This document shows, one piece after another, positions 1 to 6,398 of a stretch of 9,107 nt of DNA; within the stretch, counting starts at the first letter, position 1; the number at the start of each line of letters is the position of its first letter. Made by a program: the position numbers and the translations under genes. Source of the DNA: Geodermatophilaceae bacterium (GTDB lineage: Bacteria; Actinomycetota; Actinomycetes; Mycobacteriales; Geodermatophilaceae); assembly GCA_013811805.1 (NCBI GenBank), contig JACCUM010000526.1, positions 1 through 9,107 of the forward strand, given 5' to 3'. A model generated the notes under the pieces. That model did not search any database, was not told the origin of the DNA, and worked only from the letters and a program-made list of their open reading frames with translations.

Positions 1-67
1 GGCTGGCGATCGCATCGCTGAAGACCGCAGGAACGGGGCCCTGCGGCCTGGACCTTGCATCGCTCAT
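1..67 (-). CDS. DUF3000 family protein, N-terminal fragment (runs off left edge)
   Basis: Reading leftward from the ATG at 67 gives 22 codons, MSDARSRPQGPVPAVFSDAIAS, open to the window edge. The piece VPAVFSDAIAS resembles the start of actinobacterial DUF3000 proteins, which are commonly encoded divergently next to hemE. That matches the arrangement here and is the main support, since the fragment is short. The function of DUF3000 is unknown. The start codon follows a very strong Shine-Dalgarno match (GGAGGTG, 68-74) with almost no spacer. A GTG directly before the ATG is in frame too, and no in-frame start lies downstream in the visible part. The 128 bp between this gene and hemE must hold both promoters, but I could not pick out convincing -35/-10 boxes there. 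Confidence 0.6.
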   Translation of the reverse strand, partial: MSDARSRPQGPVPAVFSDAIAS

Positions 68-195
68 CACCTCCGAGCGTAGGTCGGTCGCGTCAAGAGG
101 CGACTCTCGACGCGCCGAACCGGCCCAGGCAAGGCGATGCGTAGCTCCGGTGACACTGCCGCGGCCGGCTGAAGGGTCTGCGAAGATCCCTGGCA

Positions 196-1308
196 ATGTC
201 CAACTCCGAGTCGACCAACACCGAGCCGAGCAGCAGCGAGCCGACCAACACCGAGCCGAGCAGCAGCGAGCCGACCAGCAGCGATCCCGATGGCGCGCTT
301 CTGACCGCCGCACGCGGGCGGCGCCCTGAGCATCTGCCGGTCTGGTTCATGCGCCAGGCTGGCCGCTCCCTTCCGGAATACCGCGCGCGACGCCAAGGCA
401 CCGCGATGCTGCAGGCCTGCCAGGATCCGGATCTGGTGACCGAGCTGACCCTGCAGCCGGTCACCCGACACGGAGTAGATGCCGCGATCCTGTTCTCCGA
501 CATCGTGGTCCCCCTGGTGGTCGCCGGCATCGACGTGGACATCGTGCCTGGCGTCGGACCGGTCGTCGAGAAACCGGTGCGCTCACTCGACGACGTCCGA
601 GCGCTTCCCCAGCTCGATCCGGCAGGTCTCGACTTCCTTGACACCGCCGTACGTCGGCTCGTCACCGAACTCGACAGCACCCCGCTGATCGGCTTCTCGG
701 GTGCGCCGTTCACCCTCGCCGCGTATCTCATCGAGGGCGGCCCGTCCAAGGACCATGCGCTGACCAAGGCCTTCATGTACGGCCGGCCGGAGCTTTGGGA
801 CGAGCTCCTCAGCACCCTTGCCGGGTACGCCAGTGTCTTCCTGAGGGTCCAGGCAGCGGCCGGTTCCAGGGTGTTGCAACTGTTCGACTCCTGGGCCGGA
901 GCCCTGCCGGCCGCGGCTTACGAGCGCTACGTGCTGCCCTACAGCCGAAGGGTCTTCGCCTCCCTGGAGGATCTCGATGTGCCGCGGATCCACTTCGGTG
1001 TCGGCACCGGCGAGTTGCTGGGACTGATGGGTCAGGCCGGCGCGGAGATCATCGGAGTCGACTGGCGGGTGCCACTGGCCCAAGCCGTCAGCCGGATCGG
1101 ACCCGGGCATCCAGTACAGGGAAACCTCGACCCGGCCATCCTGCTGGCTGACTGGGATGTGATCGAGGAAGCCGTACGCGAGGTCGTCGATCAAGGGGGG
1201 GTCGCACCCGGGCACATCTTCAATCTCGGCCATGGGGTCCTGCCGCAGACCGATCCGGAGGTCCTCACTCGGGTTGTCGACCTGGTGCACTCGCTGCCGG
1301 CTCACTGA
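196..1308 (+). CDS. hemE: Uroporphyrinogen III decarboxylase
   Basis: Cytosolic enzyme that removes four acetate carboxyls from uroporphyrinogen III to give coproporphyrinogen III, the last step shared by all uroporphyrinogen-based haem routes. The 370-aa product carries both family signatures: PVWFMRQAGRSLPEYR at residues 48-63 and GFSGAPFTLAAYLIEGG at 166-182. The essential aspartate is D102 in LFSDIVVP, equivalent to human D86. The C-terminal NLGHGVLP is also typical. The conserved core begins near residue 34; the first 33 residues are a Ser/Thr/Glu/Pro-rich tail containing a perfect 10-residue duplication. An in-frame stop at 151-153 and the lack of any other ATG/GTG/TTG before the core make 196 the only good start, although its ribosome-binding site is weak. 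Its 3' end overlaps the convergent lipoprotein gene by 44 bp. Confidence 0.97.
   Translation: MSNSESTNTEPSSSEPTNTEPSSSEPTSSDPDGALLTAARGRRPEHLPVWFMRQAGRSLPEYRARRQGTAMLQACQDPDLVTELTLQPVTRHGVDAAILFSDIVVPLVVAGIDVDIVPGVGPVVEKPVRSLDDVRALPQLDPAGLDFLDTAVRRLVTELDSTPLIGFSGAPFTLAAYLIEGGPSKDHALTKAFMYGRPELWDELLSTLAGYASVFLRVQAAAGSRVLQLFDSWAGALPAAAYERYVLPYSRRVFASLEDLDVPRIHFGVGTGELLGLMGQAGAEIIGVDWRVPLAQAVSRIGPGHPVQGNLDPAILLADWDVIEEAVREVVDQGGVAPGHIFNLGHGVLPQTDPEVLTRVVDLVHSLPAH
212..284 (+). repeat. 30-bp tandem repeat inside hemE 5' end
   Basis: Two identical 30-bp units (212-241 and 242-271) are followed by a degenerate third start (272-284). In the hemE frame each unit encodes TNTEPSSSEP; the third piece decays to TSSDP. 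The period is a multiple of three, so copy-number change would keep hemE in frame. The segment precedes the conserved enzyme fold and is probably a disordered N-terminal tail. Confidence 0.9.
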
Positions 1309-2293
1309 CCGCTTCGCGCGCGCTGTCGGGCGCACCGCCTTGTTGGTCGGGCAGCCGCTCCAACGCTCCGGCCGGCCGGGCAGCAGACCGCCGAGGCCGT
1401 ACGACGAACCACAGCGGCAGGGCGAGCACCGCGAGCAACGCCAGCCAGGGAAGCAGTAGCCCGACGAGTGAGAGCAGGCCGCGGCCGGTGTCGAGCAGGG
1501 CGTTCCAGCCGTCTCCGAGACTGGCCAGGAACCCGGTGTCGTCGGTGTCCGCGTCGCTGGAAGCGGTCAGCGCGACGCTCAGTGTGGCCAGGCTGACCTG
1601 ATCGGAGAGCTCCCGCTGCTGGGCCTGCAGTGATTCGAGCTCTGCCTGACGGTTGCTCAGTTCCGCCTCGATGGCGATCAGATCACTGACCGAGACTGCT
1701 TGGGCGGCCAGGGCCAACAGTCGATCCACGGAGTTGCGCAAGCTCTCCACGCGGGCATCGACGTCTGCCACGGCCGTGCTGACGTCCTGCGCTGATACCG
1801 ACCTCGACAGCTCCTCCCCGAGGTCGCTGATGGTCTCGAGCAGGTCGTCGAAGCGCTCCGGTGGAACGCGCACGACCAAGTCAGCGCTTCCATCCTCGGC
1901 CTCGCCGTACCGTTGGTCGAGCCCGATGTTCCCGCCAGCGGCATCGACGACTGCGGTGATCCGGTTCGCGGCCGCGGTGACGTCGTCCACCTCGACGGAG
2001 AGGTCACCTGTCCGCACGATCTGTTCGGACAGTGTTGTCCCACCGGTCGGTGCGTTCTCCGGCAGATCACCTCCAGCTCCACCTCCGCCGACCGCCTCGT
2101 CCGGGGCTGACACGTCCTGATCCGGGGACTCCCCATAACCCGGAGCAACGGCGCCGGAGGTGCCGCGATCTTGCAGCCCGTCGCTGGAACAGCCGGTGAG
2201 CGCGACCAGCCCGAGGGCCAGGCCGAGCACGCCGAGGATGGTCCGGCTCCAGGTCGCGTGGATCGCTCGGAACTGTGGCACGGGTGCAGTCAT
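1265..2293 (-). CDS. DUF4349 domain lipoprotein
   Basis: Predicted membrane-anchored lipoprotein of 342 aa. The start at 2293 has a good ribosome-binding site (GGAGG, 5 nt spacer); the reading frame continues upstream but without family support. Residues 1-35 form a lipoprotein signal: basic/polar start, hydrophobic stretch from about I19, then lipobox LTGC with lipidated C35. A Gly/Pro/Asp-rich linker (36-85) leads into the DUF4349 domain (about 86-245), which begins with IVRTGDLSVEVDDV and contains VVRVPPERFDDLL. Residues about 175-232 are heptad-like and probably form a coiled coil. A transmembrane helix (about 273-298, GLLLPWLALLAVLALPLWFVV) is followed by RPRR and a short polar cytoplasmic tail. 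The molecular role of DUF4349 is not established. It is divergent from hemY, so any regulator of that intergenic region could affect both genes. Confidence 0.9.
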   Translation of the reverse strand: MTAPVPQFRAIHATWSRTILGVLGLALGLVALTGCSSDGLQDRGTSGAVAPGYGESPDQDVSAPDEAVGGGGAGGDLPENAPTGGTTLSEQIVRTGDLSVEVDDVTAAANRITAVVDAAGGNIGLDQRYGEAEDGSADLVVRVPPERFDDLLETISDLGEELSRSVSAQDVSTAVADVDARVESLRNSVDRLLALAAQAVSVSDLIAIEAELSNRQAELESLQAQQRELSDQVSLATLSVALTASSDADTDDTGFLASLGDGWNALLDTGRGLLSLVGLLLPWLALLAVLALPLWFVVRPRRSAARPAGALERLPDQQGGAPDSAREAVSEPAASAPGRQPE

Positions 2294-2388
2294 GGGAACC
2301 TCCGGGTCGTCTTGCTGGTGAAGACGCCGCTCCGCCCGGACAGGTTGCCGACGTGACCGATTCGTGACGCCGACAAGATCGTGGGACG

Positions 2389-2400
2389 TTATGCGCATAA
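2389..2400. promoter_or_regulatory. Operator-like palindrome 1, TTATGCGCATAA
   Basis: Perfect 12-bp palindrome in the divergent region between the lipoprotein gene and hemY, 95 bp from the lipoprotein start and 71 bp from the hemY start. A second copy begins 41 bp further on. The shared stretch ACGTTrTGCGCATAA (2386-2400 and 2427-2441) differs at one base. The symmetry and size suit a dimeric repressor of the TetR or MarR type, but no such regulator is encoded in the window. An AT-containing -10-like TATGCG lies inside it, so binding could block a promoter (inference). Confidence 0.6.
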
Positions 2401-2429
2401 GGTCCGGAGATCGGGCCCGTCGCGGAACG

Positions 2430-2441
2430 TTGTGCGCATAA
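2430..2441. promoter_or_regulatory. Operator-like palindrome 2, TTGTGCGCATAA
   Basis: Second copy of the motif, one base from perfect symmetry; the flanks extend the dyad to CGTTGTGCGCATAACG (2428-2443), again with a single mismatched pair. It ends 30 bp before the hemY ATG and 13 bp before its ribosome-binding site, the position expected for a site overlapping the transcription start. Centre-to-centre distance to copy 1 is 41 bp, close to four helical turns, so two dimers would sit on the same DNA face. Confidence 0.6.
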
Positions 2442-2471
2442 CGGCGGTGGGGCCGAGGGAGGTTCGACTCG

Positions 2472-3830
2472 ATGCGGCACGTTGTGGTCATCGGGGCCGG
2501 GATCACCGGGCTGGCCGCGGCCTTTGAGCACCGCCGACGGCACCCGGGTGATCAGGTGAGCGTGCTGGAGGCCGCCGATCGAGTCGGCGGCAAGCTGCAC
2601 ACGGTCGACTTCGCCGGACACCGCTACGACGTCGGCGCCGAGATGGTCTTAGCGGTCGTACCCGAAGCTCTTGACCTGATCGATGCGGTCGGCCTGACCG
2701 CGGACGTCGTCCAACCGAGCACTACGTCCGCCTCGATCGCACTCAACGGGCGTCACCACCCGATCCCGACTGGGACTGTGCTCGGAGTTCCCGCGTCGGT
2801 CGACGACCTGGTCGGCAGCGAGCTGTTCAGTCCGGCATCGTTGGACCGGATCCGCGCGGAGCCGGACGCACCCGGTCCAGCGCTGACCGACGACGAATCG
2901 GTGGGCGGCTTTCTACGCCCGCGCTTGGGCGACGAGCTGGTCGGCCTGTTGATCGAGCCCCTCCTCGGCGGGGTATACGCGGGCCGCGCGGATGCACTGT
3001 CGATCATGGCCACGATGCCGGCGCTGGCCCAAGCGCTGCAACACGAGCCCTCGGTGCTGCGGGCGGCAGCCTCGATCCGGCGGGATCCAGGTGCCGGGCC
3101 GGTTTTCGCGACCCTCCGCGGCGGGCTGGCCGCTCTGGCCCGGGCGCTTGTCGACCGATCCGGCGCGGAGGTCCGGCTAGGCACAACCGTTCGGGCGATC
3201 CGCCGAACCGGGACCGGCTACCGCCTCGACTGCGGCCCCGCGTCGGCAGCCACATTCATCGAGGCCGAAGCGGTTCTGATCGCCGTGCCGCCTCCGAACG
3301 CGGCCCGGCTGCTCGGGCCGCTGGCCCCCGACGCGGCCAGCGCCCTGGCCGAGATCCCGATGGCCAGCATGGCCATCCTCGCGCTGAGCTGGCCGTCCGG
3401 GCAGGCGTTACTACCGATGGGCAGTGGACTGCTCGTCCCACCCGAGGCCGGGGGTTTGGTCAAGGCGGTGACGATTTCGTCCAACAAGTGGCAGCACCTG
3501 TCCGGGCAGGGTGTGCTCGTCCGCGCGTCGGTCGGCCGGATCGGCGAGGAGCGTGCGCTGCGCCGTAGCGACGCGGAACTCCTGGCCGACGCCGGACAGG
3601 AGGTGGCCGAACTGTTGAACCTGACGGGGGCGCCGACCGCGGGTTCGGTCACCCGCTGGGGCGGCGGGCTGCCGCAGTACACCGTGGGGCATCTCGACCG
3701 GGTAGCAACGGTACGAGCCGCCGTCAGTCAGGTCCCGGGCCTGGCCGTCGCCGGGGCGGCCTTCGACGGAGTCGGCGTCCCGGCGTGCATACGCAGCGCG
3801 TACGCCGCAGTGGACGCTCTTGGCAACTGA
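2472..3830 (+). CDS. hemY: Coproporphyrinogen III oxidase (HemY/CgoX; often labelled protoporphyrinogen oxidase HemG)
   Basis: FAD-dependent oxidase of 452 aa. In Gram-positive bacteria this family oxidises coproporphyrinogen III to coproporphyrin III, passing six electrons to oxygen. The N-terminus is a classic dinucleotide-binding fold: VVVIGAGITGLAAA with GxGxxG at residues 8-13, an acidic residue ending the second strand (VLEAADRVGGK), then DVGAEM. The C-terminal FAD contact reads GLAVAGAAFDGVGVPACI, preceded by WGGGLPQYTVGHLDRV, both typical of actinobacterial CgoX. The start is supported by GAGGGAGG (2455-2462) with a 9-nt spacer. hemQ in the same window argues for the coproporphyrin-dependent pathway over a protoporphyrinogen oxidase. 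Two operator-like palindromes precede it. A HAD remnant starts 12 bp after the stop and may share its transcript. Confidence 0.95.
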   Translation: MRHVVVIGAGITGLAAAFEHRRRHPGDQVSVLEAADRVGGKLHTVDFAGHRYDVGAEMVLAVVPEALDLIDAVGLTADVVQPSTTSASIALNGRHHPIPTGTVLGVPASVDDLVGSELFSPASLDRIRAEPDAPGPALTDDESVGGFLRPRLGDELVGLLIEPLLGGVYAGRADALSIMATMPALAQALQHEPSVLRAAASIRRDPGAGPVFATLRGGLAALARALVDRSGAEVRLGTTVRAIRRTGTGYRLDCGPASAATFIEAEAVLIAVPPPNAARLLGPLAPDAASALAEIPMASMAILALSWPSGQALLPMGSGLLVPPEAGGLVKAVTISSNKWQHLSGQGVLVRASVGRIGEERALRRSDAELLADAGQEVAELLNLTGAPTAGSVTRWGGGLPQYTVGHLDRVATVRAAVSQVPGLAVAGAAFDGVGVPACIRSAYAAVDALGN

Positions 3831-3842
3831 GGGCGGACGTCG

Positions 3843-4199
3843 ATGGTCGTGCGTACGGTGCAACGCGTGGCTTCTCCGACGGTCCTGCTCGATCTCGACG
3901 GGACCCTGGTCGACTCGGCCACCGGAATCACCGAACATCTGTCCTCGGCCCTGGCCGATTACTTCGAGGTGACGGCGCCGACCAGGCTGGCGGACCGACC
4001 GGCGCCTCGGCCGGACTTGTCGCCAATGATGGTCGGGGACCGGAGGCACGAGGTACACGGTGCCGCCGCCCACCGCCTGGCCACCATCGGAGTGTCCTGG
4101 GCCCACTCCGGGCCGGACGAACTCCGCACAGCTGGAGCTGTCGCGACCGCCGACACCGCGGAGAAAACGTCGGCGACGTTGTTGTTGCGTGCGGACTAG
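3843..4199 (+). pseudogene. HAD-family hydrolase remnant lacking its central region (phosphoglycolate-phosphatase-like)
   Basis: A 118-aa open frame that joins the two ends of a HAD phosphatase. Motif I, with the nucleophile and acid/base aspartates, is intact (LLDLDGTLVDSATGITEHL, about residues 15-33). The sequence then passes, around residues 45-60, straight to the C-terminal motif IV region, MMVGDRRHEVHGAAAHRLATIGVSWAH. Family members of this kind are about 210-230 aa; the cap domain and motifs II (Ser/Thr) and III (Lys) are missing, roughly 100 residues. The junction is in frame, so a small protein could still be made, but without motifs II and III phosphatase activity is unlikely. An RBS-like GAGGGCGG lies 6 nt before the ATG; in-frame GTGs at 3849, 3858 and 3867 are alternatives. 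It probably arose by internal deletion of a complete gene. Confidence 0.75.
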
Positions 4200-4204
4200 T
4201 CCGC
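4191..4204. terminator. 14-bp palindrome over the HAD-remnant stop codon
   Basis: GCGGACTAGTCCGC is a perfect palindrome spanning the TAG stop (4197-4199). As RNA it could form only a 5-bp stem with a CTAG loop and has no T-run, so it is at best a weak terminator. It lies in the convergent junction with the methyltransferase gene, where a bidirectional terminator would be expected. Confidence 0.3.
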
Positions 4205-4219
4205 CGGGAGGCACCGTCG

Positions 4220-5209
4220 TCACACCCGGGCTTCGATGATGGACAAGGGCGTGGTGGTCGGAATCAGGCGTAACAGCTGCATCCCGGCGGTGGTCAATAA
4301 CGCCTCGTACTCGCCGAGTGTGCGCTCCCGGCCACCGGTGAGTGCCAGCATCATGACGTCGAGCACCTTGGACCAGTGGGGTGCAGGTCCGTCCGGGAGA
4401 ACCACTTCGAGCACGAGTACGGTCGCCCCGGATGGACGTCCGGCCTCGGCGATGGCTCGCAAGATGCGGTTCACGTCCTTGTCGTCCCAGTCATGCAGGA
4501 CATTCATGAGGAGGTACGCGTCACAGACGGGAAGTCGGTCGACGAAGAAGTCCCCGGAGACGACCTCGAGCCGCGCCTCGGGTGGCACCTCGTCGGCGAC
4601 TCGGGGCAGGTCGAACAGGACACCGGCGAGATCCGGATAGCAGTCGAGGACAGAGCGGATCAAATGTCCGCGACCACCTGCAACATCCGCGATGCGCTGG
4701 TACCGGGAAAAGTCGTAGGCCGCGAGGATGGCTGGAATGTCGTCCTGGGCCTTGGCCGTCATCGACTGTTGGAAGATGGCTTGTTGGTCGGGGTGGCCCT
4801 CGAGGTAGGCCCAGGCACCCTCCGGATGGAGAGTGCGAATGCTTGGCTTCCCGGTACGGACCGCGTGATCCAGGGCGGTGAACGATCCCCAGCCGAACGG
4901 CATGCCCATCATCCGGGAAAGGGCGCGCATCGACATGGGGTGGTCCGAGCGCAGCCATCGTGATGCCTCCGTGTGCTGCCAGCGGTCACTGTGGTCGCGG
5001 GCGAAGACGCCGTGCGACTCCAGGAGTCGAAGAAGGCGTTCTACCCCGTCTGCATCGACGGCAGCGCCGGCCGTCAGCTGGTCGATAGTCCGGGCTTCCT
5101 CGTCGAGCAGGTCGGCTATGCCGAGTTCGGCAATCACGTGCAGGGCGCGGGCGGAGACGTGCGCGCTGGAAAGCTGAAGCAGAGTCTCCGGCGGGGAAGA
5201 TGTCGTCAT
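4220..5209 (-). CDS. SAM-dependent O-methyltransferase, family 2 (ASMT/COMT-like)
   Basis: Predicted small-molecule O-methyltransferase of 329 aa, of the plant COMT / bacterial polyketide methyltransferase type. An N-terminal winged-helix dimerisation domain (about 10-90; ALHVIAELGIADLL, then a VERLLRLLESHGVF helix) precedes a Rossmann domain. The SAM-binding motif is IADVAGGRGHL (173-183), followed by LFDLP (198-202) and SGDFF (218-222). The catalytic-base histidine is H239 in NVLHDWDD. The family transfers methyl groups to phenolic or enolic hydroxyls; the substrate cannot be read. I chose the ATG at 5209 because the domain begins soon after it; the frame extends upstream to an ATG at 5254, with no good RBS at either. 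It is last in the minus-strand cassette, 109 bp after the regulator gene. Two sampled 60-base lines give about 60-63% G+C against about 78-83% in hemY, suggesting separate origin. Confidence 0.92.
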   Translation of the reverse strand: MTTSSPPETLLQLSSAHVSARALHVIAELGIADLLDEEARTIDQLTAGAAVDADGVERLLRLLESHGVFARDHSDRWQHTEASRWLRSDHPMSMRALSRMMGMPFGWGSFTALDHAVRTGKPSIRTLHPEGAWAYLEGHPDQQAIFQQSMTAKAQDDIPAILAAYDFSRYQRIADVAGGRGHLIRSVLDCYPDLAGVLFDLPRVADEVPPEARLEVVSGDFFVDRLPVCDAYLLMNVLHDWDDKDVNRILRAIAEAGRPSGATVLVLEVVLPDGPAPHWSKVLDVMMLALTGGRERTLGEYEALLTTAGMQLLRLIPTTTPLSIIEARV

Positions 5210-5253
5210 GCCCGGACCGTACGAAGAATGGTGCTGCAGGCGCATCGGCGGCA

Positions 5254-5326
5254 CTGCGTAGCTGTGCGGCCATGCACGCAGTCCCTACGTCCAGCAGCCG
5301 GCTCCATGCTGCGTAGGACTACGCAG
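5254..5326. promoter_or_regulatory. CTGCGTA heptamer repeats upstream of the methyltransferase
   Basis: The heptamer CTGCGTA occurs at 5254-5260 and 5309-5315, and inverted (TACGCAG) at 5320-5326. The last two form a perfect 7-bp inverted repeat with a GGAC spacer (5309-5326) that overlaps the stop codon of the LuxR-type gene (5319-5321). All three lie 45-117 bp upstream of the methyltransferase start. They could be binding sites for the neighbouring LuxR-type protein, or the dyad could act as a weak attenuating hairpin; it lacks a T-run. The sequence does not settle which. Confidence 0.4.
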
Positions 5327-6359
5327 TCGGCGGCATTTCATCTGTGTCGCTCCGGCGCCAGCGGGCCGCTGCCTCGGTCCGGCCGCGCACACCCAGCTTC
5401 ATGTAGGCGTTCAGCAGGTGCCGTTCCACGGTACGGACGCTGAGCACGAGGCGTTCGGCCACCTCCGCGTTCCGGTACCCCTCGACAACCAACTCCAGTA
5501 CCTCTGCTTCCCGTCTCGATAGCTGAGCGGAGGCGCGCGTCCCGGAACCTGATGTGAAGGCGAGGATCCGCTCAGCCAGGGTGTCCACGTCACCCACGCT
5601 GTGCACATGTGCCTCACCCTCCAACAGTTCCAGTCGGGCCCCCGGGATCGACCCTGCGATGCGACTCGCGGCTTCAGCGGATACGAGTGAGTCGCCTCGC
5701 CGGTGCAACACCAGGGTCGGGAGCGCAAGCCCGTCTAGGTTTGCGTACGCGTTGTCCTGGCCAGCCGCGTCCTGCAGGGCGACCGTCATCTGTGGTGTGG
5801 CCGCGGCCTGTAACAGGTCAGCGAAGGCATCGACGTCACTCGAATTGCCGCCCTTGGTGGCAACCGCCGCGATCGATCTTGCAGCGACCGGCCAGTTCGC
5901 GAGCATCAGCCCACGCAACGCTGCCCACGTCGGACCACCGGTCAGGCCCGATTCCCGCGCGCCGTAGAGAATCAGGTGCGACACCAGGCGGGGGAACCGC
6001 CCAGTGAACGCGGCAGCGATCGGCCCCCCGTGCGAAGGCCGCAGCAACGCGAATCGACGCAGCCTGAGGTGATCGACTAGATCTGCCAGGACTTGGACGT
6101 CTGCGGCCGATGAGAAGTCTTTCCGCCCCCGATCCGAGAGTCCTGTCCCCCAACGGTCGTAGAGCACCACCGTGTGCTGGCTCTCCAGTTTCGCGTGGAA
6201 GCGCTCATGGCCGGACAGCCCGACCTGGGCCGCGAGGTGGGTGGTCCACGGCGGCACGATGACCAGGGGCGGACCGCTGCCTTTTACCGTGTAAGCGATC
6301 CGGGCACCGTATCCGGCTCGCGCGAAACGAACCTCTTCCATCACCTCCTGACTTTTCAT
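5319..6359 (-). CDS. Alpha/beta-hydrolase fused to LuxR-type HTH transcriptional regulator
   Basis: Two-domain protein of 346 aa, probably a cytoplasmic ligand-sensing regulator. Residues about 9-272 are an alpha/beta hydrolase: VLYDRWGTGLSDRG (65-78), nucleophile elbow RPSHGG with S109, acid D223 in HRRGDSLVS, and a C-terminal GEAHVHSVGD whose H251 aligns with the usual catalytic His. The triad is present, but the elbow has Arg107 where a small residue is normal. Residues about 278-335 are a GerE/LuxR helix-turn-helix (LSRREAEVLELVVEGYRNAEVAERL, then the recognition helix SVRTVERHL). The start is uncertain: the ATG at 6359 has no RBS; the ATG at 6341 (M7) fits family N-termini and follows AGGAGG, but only 2 nt away. 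It lies 39 bp downstream of the ligase gene on the same strand, so the two may be co-transcribed. The effector ligand is unknown. Confidence 0.9.
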   Translation of the reverse strand: MKSQEVMEEVRFARAGYGARIAYTVKGSGPPLVIVPPWTTHLAAQVGLSGHERFHAKLESQHTVVLYDRWGTGLSDRGRKDFSSAADVQVLADLVDHLRLRRFALLRPSHGGPIAAAFTGRFPRLVSHLILYGARESGLTGGPTWAALRGLMLANWPVAARSIAAVATKGGNSSDVDAFADLLQAAATPQMTVALQDAAGQDNAYANLDGLALPTLVLHRRGDSLVSAEAASRIAGSIPGARLELLEGEAHVHSVGDVDTLAERILAFTSGSGTRASAQLSRREAEVLELVVEGYRNAEVAERLVLSVRTVERHLLNAYMKLGVRGRTEAAARWRRSDTDEMPPTA

Positions 6360-6398
6360 CGGGCGATCCGAAGGGGGTCGGTCACGGTCGTGAATGTG

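Noticed and set aside
91..96. TTGACG on the minus strand as a -35 box for the DUF3000 gene
   Set aside because: No -10-like hexamer lies 16-18 nt away; the expected place coincides with the ribosome-binding site.
93..815. 240-codon minus-strand open frame across hemE
   Set aside because: Low-complexity shadow of the hemE repeats (Leu/Gly/Ser/Val runs) and no recognisable domain; hemE on the plus strand is certain.
583..1335. 250-codon minus-strand open frame antisense to hemE
   Set aside because: Typical high-GC shadow frame with no family motifs, fully inside a well-supported gene.
2294..2506. Upstream extension of the DUF4349 frame to 2506
   Set aside because: It would add 71 residues before a clear lipoprotein signal peptide and erase the well-placed GGAGG; it also runs through the operator-like palindromes and overlaps the hemY start.
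3411..4223. 270-codon minus-strand open frame spanning the hemY end and the HAD remnant
   Set aside because: Arg/Gly-rich composition without motifs; it overlaps the conserved hemY C-terminus and HAD motifs on the other strand.
4204..4229. CCGGG/CCCGG arms as a terminator between the HAD remnant and the methyltransferase gene
   Set aside because: Only five pairs around a 16-nt loop and no T-run; the adjacent 14-bp palindrome is a better, though still weak, candidate.
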